Origin: Plumapathes pennacea
Taxonomy: Eukaryota; Cnidaria; Anthozoa; Antipatharia; Myriopathidae
Reading direction: 5' to 3'
NCBI GenBank assembly: GCA_964036295.1
Contig: OZ038464.1
Location: 7,364,001 to 7,428,000 of the forward strand
Length of the DNA: 64,000 bases
Shown: one piece after another, positions 14,428-25,276 of the stretch
Layout: the number at the start of each line of letters is the position of its first letter
How positions within the stretch are numbered: position 1 is the first letter of the stretch
Notes under the pieces: generated by a model
The model's database searches: none
Told to the model about the DNA's origin: nothing
The model's input: only the letters and a program-made list of their open reading frames with translations
Program-made: the position numbers and the translations under genes

Positions 14428-14428
14428 T
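11905..14428 (+). mobile_element. LINE-1 of the window: APE-type non-LTR retrotransposon (CR1/L2-like), 5'-truncated and broken
   Basis: The element enters within the endonuclease (SDHFPVCFAI at about 12010). An open frame 11953-13185 covers the linker and RT motifs (VNKATGVDGIPARILK; DVVFLDFAKAFDRVSHDIL). The frame then breaks and bases around the GxPQGS box are missing. It resumes at 13240-13767 with the catalytic box LYADDWK and the KILGLIKRTCKGL region. A stop at 13765-13767 separates the C-terminal part 13828-14145 (MWNTLPLAVR). The 3' end is an (ATT)n tail, common in CR1/L2-type LINEs. It is dead through at least one frame break and one stop. The clade call is from motif style and would need phylogeny. 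Confidence 0.88.
14331..14428. repeat. (ATT)n tail of LINE-1
   Basis: About 32 uninterrupted ATT units follow the LINE 3' region directly, consistent with a microsatellite-type LINE tail that later expanded. Poly-Ile frames here are artefacts. Confidence 0.95.
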
Positions 14429-14596
14429 TATATTATCTGCACATATACTTGAGGGGGGATATTTATTTAAGGTGGTCTGTCTTGTATGGGGTCTTTAACC
14501 CTTTTACAGATCATTCCTTTGGCTGTATTTTCTTAGTCTTTGTACTTAGTTACTGTCATTAATTGTAATAAAGGATTTCAATTCTTGGTTTGCATG

Positions 14597-14770
14597 TGAC
14601 GTCATAAAAAGCCATCTCAAAAGTAACGTATCCTAGAAGTCCAATACACTGATATGTTCAAGACTATCATGCCTCAAGACTTGCAGCAAAATTCTGAGTC
14701 GATAAAAAATATCTATCGAGAGCTATGGACGTTTGAATACCGTGACAACAAAGCCGTGTATACGCACGTG
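14597..14770 (-). repeat. Diverged fragment of repeat A (reverse orientation)
   Basis: AAAAAGCCATCTCA, TGTTCAAGACT, CAAAATTCTG and GTTTGAATACCGTGACAACA align with 25835-25990 of the A' arm at about 75-80% by eye. It shows that A belongs to a wider dispersed family and that this copy is older. Confidence 0.65.
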
Positions 14771-15642
14771 GCCGACTAAAATCGGTCCTTCACGAGACAT
14801 TTTAAAATTGGCACTTCGAAAGATGTGAAGTAACTAAACATCAAGCTGAGTCACAGATCAACTTCGTTTCGTGTTCCGAGTTCGACTAATATGGCGGCCG
14901 CATACAAACTCTTATCAAATCTCCAAAAGACAAATTGCCGCTGCTTCGCCAAAATGAAGCCTAGACAATCCAAAATTGGCATCTGGACTAATTCAGGCAT
15001 GCTCTTTTTAGTTCTGGAGTCAAAAAGGTACAATCTGTTATTTTGGAGGGTGCTCGGTCGCGTGACCCGTGAAAGCCGCGTCGATAATTCTTTTCTCTCA
15101 ATTATTATATAACATGTTTTTAAGCCCGCGTTCACCACGGTGTGGTGAATTGAGCCAGTTCTATAAATAGCTACTTCTGCAAAAAACAGTCCTTTTACAA
15201 ATTCGCAAGCTTAGAGCTGCCTTGCTGCTTTGATTCTGTTCAATCTCGACGCAATGCGCTGAAAACACTCCGTCTGCAGAAAACGATAAGACCGTGACCG
15301 AACGACTAAATACGACAAGACTGTAAATTATCTCCCGCATGCGTGGCATCATGGCGGTCGGTCACACCTTGCCGAGCTCGCTAAAACTTCTGACTTTCCT
15401 GACTTTCCTGCTCCTAATGATATCAGTGAAACGAGATAAAGCTGACAAACTATCTCCTGCCCGCGGACTAACCCGTCCAGCACGAAGTAAGGAAAGGCAA
15501 TGGAACTTGGCTCTTATTTTACAAATGAATACTCCGAGAGCTCAACAAAGTACGAGACGTGGCAAATCGTGATCTGTCATCGAGAATTCTCTTCACTGCG
15601 AATGACACAAGAACTTTACAGCTTAGTAGGATAATTCTGGGA

Positions 15643-15669
15643 GGAGATGTACACAAAAATCCAGGACCT
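15643..15669 (+). other. 2A-like ribosome-skipping motif GDVHKNPGP (LINE-2)
   Basis: The motif matches the 2A consensus D-V/I-E-x-N-P-G-P except for His in place of Glu. It sits before the PHD-like finger, the position where 2A-like sequences have been described in APE-type LINEs of invertebrates. Activity is not shown by sequence. Confidence 0.7.
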
Positions 15670-18600
15670 ACAAACAAGAGAACCACAAAATACCCCTGCA
15701 AGGAGTGTGAAAAAAAACGTTCGATCAAATCAAGATGCCTTGTTGTGTGCTGAGTGTAATGTCTGGTCACACGCTAAATGCCTGAACTTAAGCAAGGCAG
15801 GTTTCAAGTACTACATGGACTATCCAGATATCGACTGGACTTGTTCTCTATGTTCGATGCCATTCAGGTTTGAGGACTGTCTGCTTGAAGAAAGCACATC
15901 GATAAACTCACCGATAAACAATGGCGAGAATCAAGATGAATATATTAACGAGAACGACGATGAACCATATGCAAATTTGGACCTTTAAGATTCTCGGGGG
16001 GCCTATTGTTGAAGAAAGAAAGAACAACTCAATTTCTTATGGAGAAACCTCTGATCCTATGAACGAGAGCAACGACAGGCCATCATCCACCAACGATCCT
16101 GACCGTACTGACGACCCAGCGAAGTTGTTGAAAAATCAACCAGAGTCATGGAGATCAGAAAGAGGTACTCGAGAGACCTTCTCTTCCACCTGAATATTAA
16201 CAGTATCCAGAATAAATTTGAGGAACTCAAATCTATTATTACTGAAGACCTAAAGGCACATGTGGCATTCATCACCGAAACCAAGATAGATGCCTCCTAT
16301 CCCAACAGCCAATTTAAAATCGACGGATTTAACATCTTCCGCAATGATCGTAAAAAGGGTGGTGGAGATATTATGGCATTTGTATCGTCGTCCATACCCT
16401 CCAAGAAGCTCAGCCTTCCATGCGCCTACAAAACCATCGAGCCTCTAGTCATTCAGAGCAGGATTGGCAGTCACGACGTAATATTTCTTGGCGTATACAG
16501 ATCACCGAAAGGAAAAGAACGGGACTATCTTCTCAAAGTGAGCATGAGCTAAACTCAATATGCATCTGGGCATCTCTCCAAAAACACTTCATCATTGTTA
16601 TGGGAGATCTAAATCTTGACAGACTCAAGCCAGAAGAGAGAGAAGGCAAGATACTTGTGGATTTGGAAGAATCGCAAGGACTCGAATGCCTCATCACCGA
16701 ACCAAAGAGAATTACTTCACTCTCTAGTACTCTCCTCGATGTCCTTACCAACAAAGCAGAGAAGTTCAAAAATTGCAGTGTTTTTGATCTGGGACTGAGT
16801 GATTACTGTCTGGTTTATGGAATTATGTCACTCAGGGCCATACAATATAGAAGCAGAATAATACACTTTAGGAGTTGCAAAAACACGGACATGGACGATC
16901 TCAAGAGAGATCTTGCGACGGCTCCTTGGCATGTTGGGGACATATTCGATTCCCTCGATGAACGCTACCATTATTGGACCTCCCTATTGAACACTGTGCT
17001 AGACGATCACGCTCCACAAAAGAAGATGAGGGTAAGAGCGAGAGACGTAGCCTACATGACGACTGAATGGAAAAACGCAATTAGAGCCAAGCATAAATAT
17101 GTCAGGAGATTCCACAAGAAACCGACGCAAGAGAACCGCGAACTCAAAAACAAATGGAGGAACGAGTCACCAAGATTGCGACGTAAAGCTATAAAACAAT
17201 ACTGGAAAGAAAAATCTGACCATTTGAAGTCCAAACCAGGGCAATTCTATAAAACGTTCAAGCCAGTCCTCGACACAAAGGCACAAGGAACTGACAACAA
17301 CACAATCAACATCAGCATAAATGGAACAATTGAAAAAGATCAAAGAAAAGTCGCGGATCACATTGCTAATTATGGCTCTGAACATTGGAGGTGAAAATGT
17401 GAAATACCAAAAGGAAGTTGATTTTGTAGATCACCCGAGTGTACAAGAAATTGCTCGAAACAACAAAACAGGCGGTTTGTTTGAATTTAATGCTGTAACA
17501 ACGGAAGAGGTCAGCAAGGCGTTAAAGAATATCAAATCACACAAAAGTGTCGGACACGACCGGATACCTGTTAAGATCCTCAAAGACGCAGCTGAACAAC
17601 TTGCACCAGAACTAACGAATATCTACAACGAAAGCATAAAACAAAGCTACTGGCCTACTGACTGGAAGAAAGGGGAATGGATACCAGTGTTTAAGAAAAA
17701 GGATAGCCTTGAACACACGAACTATAGACCCATAACCATCCTACAACGGTAGATAAGGTCTATGAGCAGCTAATGAGAAAACAAGTCACTGAGTACTTCG
17801 AGCCTGTCCTGAGTCAGACCATGACAGCTTACCGTAAACAGCATAGCTGCGAGACAAGTCTAATAAGGCTTGTGGAAGACTGGAAATTAGCCATAGACAG
17901 AAAGGAATTCGTAGGTATTCTTACAATGGACATGACCAAAGCCTTCGACTCTCTGTTTCATCCATTGCTACTGAACAAGTTAAAAGCATACGGTTTCTCA
18001 GAGAATGCATTGGATCTATTACAATCCTATTTCCACGAACGCATGAACAGAGTAAGAATGGGATCTACAACTACGGGATGGAAGGAAATGAGAAGAGGAT
18101 GCCCTCAAGGATTGACACTAGGACCCGCATTGCTGTGGAACATTTTCCAAGTGGTACGAGGAAAATTTATTGAAAGGTAACTTTGACAAATATCAAGCTA
18201 TGAGCGTGGGGTCCCTCAAATAGAAACAAACAACTTAACGTCGAAATACAGGGCACGAGCGTGGAGTCTCTTACTGCACTAGTCTTGTTAGGAGTGACAA
18301 TCGACGAGCATGCAAATTTCAAAATTCGTATCGGAAATGTATGCAAGAAGGCCAGCGAACAAGTCGGGGTTCTGACGCGTCTTCGAAATCTGATACCAAC
18401 GCAAGCCAAACTGCAGATATACAGATCCGCAATCCTTCCACACCTGATGTATTGCCATACGGTCTGGCACTTTTGCCATGCATCAGACAGTAGAAAGCTG
18501 GAGAGCTGAGTGCAGGAAAGGGCGCTTGTGCAGTCTACCGCAACAAGACAGCACCGTATGAAGAACTTCTGAAAACTGCTGGCCTGACGACACTACAAAA

Positions 18601-19222
18601 CAGACGACTCCAACACATTGCCATTTTAGTGTACAAAGTGAAAAATAACCTAATCCCTAAGTACATACAGATTCTATTTTGTAAAAATAATAGCTCCTAC
18701 GACCTGAGGAACGCAGATTTTATTATACCACGTTTTAATACCGTTTCGTACGTATACCATAGCCTTAAGTACCTGGGACCGAAATCGTGGTCAAAATTAG
18801 ACGCTAAAGTAAAATCTTTACCCAATTTACACAGTTTCCGTAAATGCATTAGACAGTGCAATATCACGGAACTCCTAACCGAAGCATGCAGCAATTGTTT
18901 TTTATGCTCAAATCAGTACAATCTAGGTTAGGTTTTAATTAATATTTATTGGTTTCTATTATTTTCCTATTATTTTTTTTCTATTATTTTCCTATCTAAA
19001 TATAGGTCACACATTGAGGTCTTTCTAACTAGTTTTTAACTTTTTTTATACGGAACATTTTGATGTATAGAGTCCGCATTAGCTTCTAAATCATAAAGTT
19101 TAGATAGTTTAATCAGATATAATGTCCCAGTTATTTTAAATAGGATAGAATAGCTAGTACACGGTGTCCCCAATTAGTTGATTACCCTTCAGCTATATAC
19201 CTTCTGACACTCAAATTAAGTC

Positions 19223-19223
<1 letters not shown>

Positions 19224-19261
<38 letters not shown>
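19224..19261. repeat. (ATT)n tail of LINE-2
   Basis: About 12 ATT units at the 3' end of the element, the same kind of tail as LINE-1. Confidence 0.9.
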
Positions 19262-20274
19262 GTCGTCAAAGTGTATATCTAGATGAATCAATGACGTATT
19301 CTCAAAGACTTTATCGCCACTACTTCGCAGTTTATTCAACATACTGCGATATAATTGTTTTATCAGGAAATTAAGTATCTAACATTCACATAAGTAGACG
19401 AAAGATCAGTGGCTTGGTCTTGACCTTGATGATCAAAAGAAGTTACACAAGATAACACAAAGTTACACAACACTGGCGTAGTTAGAGTATAGCGACGTTC
19501 AGTTGACAGTGACTAGAGCGCGCGCGCAGCAACAGTATTAACGCTGTGCGTACAGTGCTAGCCCCCCCCTCCCCCTCCCCGCAACATGAATATAAAGTCC
19601 CTTCTCCTCACCTTTTCCTGACCTCTATTCGCCGTTATTAGGTGCGAATGCATCAGACAGCCAGGGAACCCTCTTTTGTTCGCCATCCGACACGAGTTAG
19701 AATTAACGCGCCGCTTTTTTGATAAAATATTTTCCATAATAATTGGGACGCTAACTGCGCCGTAAATAAATAACTTATTGCTTGTGACGTCACAAGCTTT
19801 AAAATGCAACGATTTTTTTATTTTTTTTATTTTTCTGGGTTAGAGATCTGCATGCGGTGATTGGTTCATATTATCATGTGATTTGTGATGACGTTGTGAT
19901 CAAGTGACTTGGCGGGCGAGCAGTTTCGCCATTTTGAAGGCAGCAAGTTGCTTGCCTTAGTTGGCTCTGTGGATCATTTTATGGACCGCTCATCTTACTT
20001 ACAAACGCATACGCCGGCTGCGGTAGACCCATACTAAATTTCATTGAGCGGTTTTGGCTTGGGTCGGTCCGTTCAGCCTCAAAAGCCATATTGAAAGCCA
20101 TGAAAGCAAATGCAATGAACTTATCAATGAACTGCATAACTATGCACAACTGTACAGAAATGTACGAAGAATCTGACATCCAGAACCTTGAGAACTTGAA
20201 GGAACAAGCTGAACGAAGCCGCTCGACATACAAAGACGAGAACCTGTGTAAAGACGGCGATTCTTGACAAGCGC

Positions 20275-20847
20275 TTGATAGCGGATTATATGGAACTGTT
20301 TAGTATGAGGGTGAACTTGAAGGTACTTTGTATTCTTTTACTTTGTATTATTCTTGCTGATACAAGTAAAGCGTCAGAAAATCTGGCTTTTGTTTGGGAT
20401 CAAAATTTCACTCTGCTGTGCATTTATGTTGTTGTTGCGACATTTTGGCTCGGTGCCATGAAGGTCAAACAATCAGTGGAACAGATGGCGTTATTATTTG
20501 AAAATTGGGAAATGGCTGAGGAAAAAGTGACCGTTGGTAGATCTCGCTTCGCTCAGTTTTATTGTATTCCCACAAATGTTTATGTGAAAGAAAACCGAAG
20601 TCCTGCAAGACGAAGTCGTGAGCCAAGCCACGTACCCTTGAATAACCTTTCACGCATTTTGAACAAGAGTAGAAAAAGCAGGCGACTAATACAAGAATAC
20701 ATTTCAAAGAATGTCCCAAAGTCGTCAAAAGTTCATGATTATACCCGAGCTTACGTACTTCACAATGCTAATGCGTTCCGAGAACGTGCATGTAAACAAC
20801 ATGTAAACAATAAAAAGCCACAGATGGAAATGGAAAGAGAAAATTAG
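20275..20847 (+). CDS. 190-codon ORF of repeat A, with signal-peptide-like start (copy 1)
   Basis: The frame is open for 190 codons. From Met 11 it reads MRVNLKVLCILLLCIILADT, a classic signal peptide, followed by a second hydrophobic segment (LLCIYVVVATFWLGAMKV, about residues 43-60) and a strongly basic C-terminal half (NKSRKSRRLIQEYISKNV). No family is recognised. It ends 180 bp before the 2A-like motif, which lies in another frame. By position it resembles the leader of a LINE ORF1. Whether it is expressed is unknown; the second copy keeps the frame open with five substitutions. Confidence 0.45.
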   Translation: MIADYMELFSMRVNLKVLCILLLCIILADTSKASENLAFVWDQNFTLLCIYVVVATFWLGAMKVKQSVEQMALLFENWEMAEEKVTVGRSRFAQFYCIPTNVYVKENRSPARRSREPSHVPLNNLSRILNKSRKSRRLIQEYISKNVPKSSKVHDYTRAYVLHNANAFRERACKQHVNNKKPQMEMEREN

Positions 20848-21026
20848 GATCAATAAACCATCGCTGCGAGAAAGCTAGAAGCTCAAAAAGAAGATTGCCA
20901 AAAGTAACCGAGGTGCTAAGATACGTTTGTATTTTAAAATGTGTTAAAAAAACAGGCATTGCAAGATCAGACGTACTCAGAGATCAAAATCACAGAACCA
21001 AGTACAATGGGTTTTCTCTGTCAAGG

Positions 21027-21050
21027 GATATAGAAAAAAATTCCGGTCCT
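21027..21050 (+). other. Degenerate 2A-like motif DIEKNSGP (repeat A, copy 1)
   Basis: Found in the frame 20895-21116 (FSLSRDIEKNSGPSVVD). The consensus NPGP is changed to NSGP by a TCC codon, a change expected to abolish ribosome skipping. The same codon is present in the other arm. Confidence 0.6.
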
Positions 21051-22587
21051 TCAGTTGTTGATCCAAACAAAACGATCATCGGTTGGCTTTCTGGATGCAC
21101 GGAAGCCATACTTTAAGAGCGATTTTGGCTTGCATTGTTTTTAAGCGTCGGAAGACTTGAAAATAGCCGTACACAAATGCTTGATGTGTTACCAGCGAGA
21201 CCCCCGTAAAGTACGAAGGGTTGTGTTTTGCAAATGCTCGATTATAGATACCGCTTCAACCAATGTATCTGTGTTCTGAGCAATATTTGTGTGAAAGAAC
21301 ATCGAATAAGTAGTAGAAGACGTGTCGAAACTTGATAGAACTTGAACTTTTCCCTGCGGGCAGAGCGTCTCCCTTTGTCGGAAACTCTGCGGCTTTATGT
21401 AACGCGCGGCGCATACGAACAGTCGGCGTTTAACTTCGTTTTGCGTGCAGTAACTTTTTCGTGAGTATGTCTCAGTATGTATATAATAAAGGTTCTTTGT
21501 TTATTGTCTGAGGATATTGAATTACTAATAGGTTTGAGGCAAATATCACGCGAGATTAAGATACAAGATCTGTCAATGAAATGTCACGAGCATAATATCA
21601 TAGAACGGGGAATCCCGAATCATCAGCTACTTAGCTTTCACTCACTTTCCGCTTTAACAAAAGCAGGAAAGACCGGCAGCGATTACATCGAGAATATTTG
21701 TCACTGAATACCTCGAAGTCTTCAAAAGCTCAAGGTTGATATCCGACTATCCGAGCCGTAATGTTCGCTCCACAAGCCCGTGATGCACGCCTTTGTTGTC
21801 ACGGTATTCAAACGTCTGCAGCTTCCGATAGAGATTAATTTCGTATCGACCCAGAATTTTGCGTTAAAGCTTAATGCATAGCAGTCTTGAACATATTAGT
21901 GATCAGACTTGTACATGTAGGATGAGTAACGTCTGAGATGGCTTTTTCATACGAAGTAATTTCATCATGGGAAGTGTCATGTTTTAATGTGCTACAGAGA
22001 TAAGTCTGAAAGCTTTCAATTACAGCTACTTGAACATGATGCACACGCTGCGAAGATGAGATAAGGCTATTATGCTGTCTTACAGCTACTTAAGATGTCG
22101 GGTATTCCCCAGTCAATCCCATTACAAAATGACAACACAGTTCCTCCACAAAACATGTCAGCTTGAAAGGTTGCCAGGTTGTATAGCAAGCGTCACACAA
22201 GTACTGTGACGTGCATCGGAAAGCAATGAAAACTGGGTTGTTGCAAACGAAGAATATTCCTACGGGGCCTTCGATAATTGTTTTCTCTCAATTATTATAA
22301 TACACTTTTTCGTGAATATCTGTTTGACCGAAATTAGAAGAAAAGAGGGCAAGAAAAATAAAGGGAGCTCTTGGATCCGTCATGTGCAAAAACTGACTCG
22401 GCTATAATATCTTTTGCATATAAACGCACGACAAAAGTTCCTCTCCCGGGACCCCGCGTGTCTCTATTCATTGTACTAATGACGTCACAAGCGCACTGGC
22501 CACGGACCTGTCTTGTTTGATCTCTAATCAAACTATTGGCGCACTATAAAAGGGCTACACGGAGATCTTCCTAAGAAAGATTTTGAC

Positions 22588-22870
22588 CCTTACGCTCTAG
22601 GGAAGAGCTCTTAGATCTGTTACTTTTTAGTCAACCACCTTATCGTCTAAAGTCTTATGGGTTTAGAGCGTTCTCAGTATGCGCCCCAAGTCTATGGAAC
22701 AAGCTACCGATGGACATTAAGTGCAGCCCTTCTGTTGGAACTTTTAATCGCAACCTCAAGACACACCTTTTTAAATTAGCTTATCATTAATTTTAATTTT
22801 ACATATACAAGTGCATATTTATCATAATGAATGTTTGATATTTTAGTTATATAGTTGATAGTTGATTGAT
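22588..22870 (+). mobile_element. C-terminal fragment of a CR1-like LINE
   Basis: A frame ending at stop 22788-22790 reads LRSREELLDLLLFSQPPYRL, then FRAFSVCAPSLWNKLP and GTFNRNLKTHLFKLAYH. This is the conserved C-terminus of CR1/L2-type RT proteins (the APSLWNKLP and FK-LK-HLF signature). Only the last ~65 codons and a short 3' UTR remain. It lies between repeats A and B and is not copied on the right side. Confidence 0.8.
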
Positions 22871-22879
22871 AACATTATT

Positions 22880-23992
22880 TAAGAGCGACTTTTTTTTCTG
22901 ACCGGGTGAGGAGTGGCACATCAGTCAAAATTCGGGGTTCTTTTTATTTTGTCAATAGATAACCTATGGTTTGCCAATTACTCTGGTATATTTAGTTTGT
23001 CTGGAAACTTTTTCATTTCGTGAAATTTTTGAAAAATCGCCATACCCCTCGAAATGGCTAAAATTGAAGGATTTGGAGGACCACAAAAACCTTTGCACGC
23101 GACCGCGCAACAAAACTCTACACATAAATGTCTTCATCTATTGATTAAGAAGATATCCACGAGTAATTTGAGCCTATAAATAGAATTATAGGTCAAATAT
23201 TGAATATCTGGTGTCGGGGCAAAGACAGCCCAAATTTCGATGCTCGCAAATCTCAGTTTAGAGCACTCTTTCAAAAAATCATTTCTATGTCCGGTATTAC
23301 TCAGATTTGCACAAACATTCGGTTGTTATATCTAGAAGTGTTGTTTTTATCAAGAATATAAAAATTAGTTTGGTACTTTTCATTGCTTGAAAGAACTAAC
23401 GCGGCTAAGTTTGCCAAAATCACAACATCGACTTGTAAACAACGCGCAGCGATCAATTCACACTTTCGAATAAACTCGAATAAATCTTCGCCTACTACCT
23501 CAAACTTGGCACAAAACTCTGTAGGAGACCTTATAATAAGTTTAACTTTCAATACCACCGGTTAACGATTGATTTATGTGGTTTTTTCCTATCAAAATGC
23601 CTCTTCAACTCAGTGGTCGACAAGCGCTAACTGATCGCTTCACTTTCTTTGCCAATTTACGCCTCATTTCGCTTTATTCTGCTACAATATAGCACAAATA
23701 TGTTTCTAAGGATGTCCCTGTTGCTTTAAGAGCTCTTTCTTGTAAAAATGAAAGAGTCATGCAGTCAAAACATACGCGCCGACGTCGTCGTGGTTCGTTA
23801 TTGGTGTCACGCAATCTTAAAACTCAGCGAGATGTTTATTATATTTTATAGTTACATTGATATCCCTTGTTTGACCCAAAAATATGTTAACTTTGTTTTG
23901 TCATTATCGCTACCGGGAATGAAAATACGACATGAAACTTTATTATTTGGGTATCAAAGTGGCCAAATAATGAAAACAACAACAACAATAGA
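22880..23992 (+). repeat. Inverted repeat pair B, left arm (1.1 kb)
   Basis: It begins TTTAAGAGCGACTTT and ends near CAAATAATGAAAACAACAAC. It is matched inverted by 28376-29505. The first ~350 bp are about 85% identical and the remainder is closer to 95%. An 85-codon frame on its minus strand (23301-23558) is kept open in both copies, but its protein is unrecognised and is probably not a gene. Confidence 0.85.
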
Positions 23993-25276
23993 ATTTGTAC
24001 GTGAAATGATACATGAATACATATCTAGCCAAGAAACATATATATTTTTTATACACAAATAAAACATGATAAGATCAGTAGCTTTTAGTGGCTCCAGGAT
24101 TTTAAACTGAGCTGACTTTATTTACCAAAACGAGTTATTTTACCGGATCCGGCTTAATGAACTACACACAGATCTAATGAGAAACTGACAAGGAAGTGAT
24201 ATGAACATTTTATTACTGGCCTAACTGGCAAGAAATCTTTATTTATGTGACTGTCTCTCGAGAGTTTTATCTGTTCGTGAAGCGCATGACTTATACAAAT
24301 ATTGCATTTATTCCTCCATTCAGACACCCTTATGTTGTTGTTGTTGTTGTTGTTGTGTTTTTTTTTTGTTTTGTTTTTTTTTTCTCGGCTCTAATAAGAC
24401 CTATTCTCAAATTTACATCACTAACAGAGATTCACATTTTAGTTTATTTACCGTATTTTTCTTTCTATTCAGTGGCCATCTTGTCTTGTTACTTAGTGCC
24501 GAGGGGAAAAAAAGAAAATGAAAGGACTCGTAAAGGCGGGGTCGGGCGGGGCAATTTCCGTTTTACTCTTTCCCAACACACCAAAATGAATACCTATAGT
24601 GGTTGTAGAAGCAGCTGCCGTTAGGTGTTAGGAAAAGATAGCAACGGTGACATAAAGGTTTTAGTTTTTCAAAACAGATTTGGCAAAATGAGAAGCGGAG
24701 GCGAGTCTGTAATGGAGATAAGTTCTTTTTTCCTGTAATAAGGATATTTCGGGGCACAAAAAGGCGATGGAATAAGCGATGTTGAGACCGAAGTTGAATT
24801 GATATTAGCACGGGCGTCGATATTTAGTCCGCCGTCTGATAGATCAAAATTGACGATTTGCGCTTCACACCGCTATTCTTTGCGAATTGGTTGGCGCAAA
24901 AGATCGCAGCGTTGCCGAGTTCCAGAGGGCCTATGCAGACATGGTGAGAAGGGGAAATCGCGCAAGGCTGATCGCGGGATCAACAAAGCGCTCTCTAGGG
25001 CAATCCTTCACCGCACTGGTATATTTGTTGCGGCTGGTTCGGGTACGTGCGTCAAGTCTTTTTTTATAATTTGTTATCTGCTCTGATAGGAAATTCGTTT
25101 CCAAGTCTGGCTTCATATCTTCTCTTTGGTACAATTAAAAAAGAAAGAACAACGGAAAATATAACTTTAAGATTATCTGCAGTGCATAGGTGTGCTTTCG
25201 GTACATACTAAAACTATTTCAAGTAGACTACTGTAACTTTGTATCACTTTGTACACGCTCGCTTCGATTTATAATA
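23993..25276. other. Spacer between the inverted arms, no recognised gene
   Basis: Contains a (GTT)n tract (about 24333-24354) and T-rich low-complexity DNA to 24385. A frame at 24887-25069 (MVGAKDRSVAEFQRAYADM) is too short to support as an exon. No transposase or RT motif was seen on either strand. Confidence 0.6.

Larger units (their letters stand above)
15339..19262 (+). mobile_element. LINE-2 of the window: APE-type non-LTR retrotransposon with 2A-like motif and PHD-like finger, broken
   Basis: In order: a hydrophobic leader from 15351 (LLTFLTFLLLMISV); a 2A-like motif GDVHKNPGP (15643-15669); a Cys/His finger (CKECEKK, then after a frame change CAECNVWSHAKC and CSLC; about 15700-15865); an APE endonuclease (HLNINSIQNKFEEL, ITETKIDA, MGDLNLDRL, GLSDYCLVYG; 16148-16860); RT (GHDRIPVKILK, NYRPITIL, TMDMTKAFDSLFHPLL; 17465-18150); a thumb/C-terminal part (18250-18930) and an (ATT)n tail. 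Defects: frameshifts near 15535, 15700, 16500 and 17390, stops near 17750 and 18507, loss of the FADD-type catalytic box between about 18150 and 18260, and Tyr where the endonuclease SDH histidine is expected. It cannot be autonomous. Confidence 0.9.
19778..22518 (+). repeat. Inverted repeat pair A, left arm (2.7 kb)
   Basis: The outer tip is GCTTGTGACGTCACAAGC, an 18 bp palindrome. The inner end is GGCCACGGACCTGTCTTGTT. The arm is repeated inverted at 25277-27970 with about 96-97% identity by eye; the encoded 190 aa ORFs differ at five residues. TGACGTCACAAGC occurs at both ends of the arm. Contents: the 190-codon ORF, a 2A-like motif and two further short frames. Fragments of the same family occur at 11600 and 14597. 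Either a LINE ORF1 region or a separate long-inverted-repeat element. Confidence 0.9.

Noticed and set aside
14260-14562. Poly-Ile frame
   Set aside because: Translation of the (ATT)n tail of LINE-1.
23301-23558. 85-codon frame in repeat B as a gene
   Set aside because: Preserved in both copies only because the copies are recent; no domain, signal or initiation context.
24887-25086. Possible exon (MVGAKDRSVAEFQRAY)
   Set aside because: No partner exon or recognisable family; overlapping frames are equally open.
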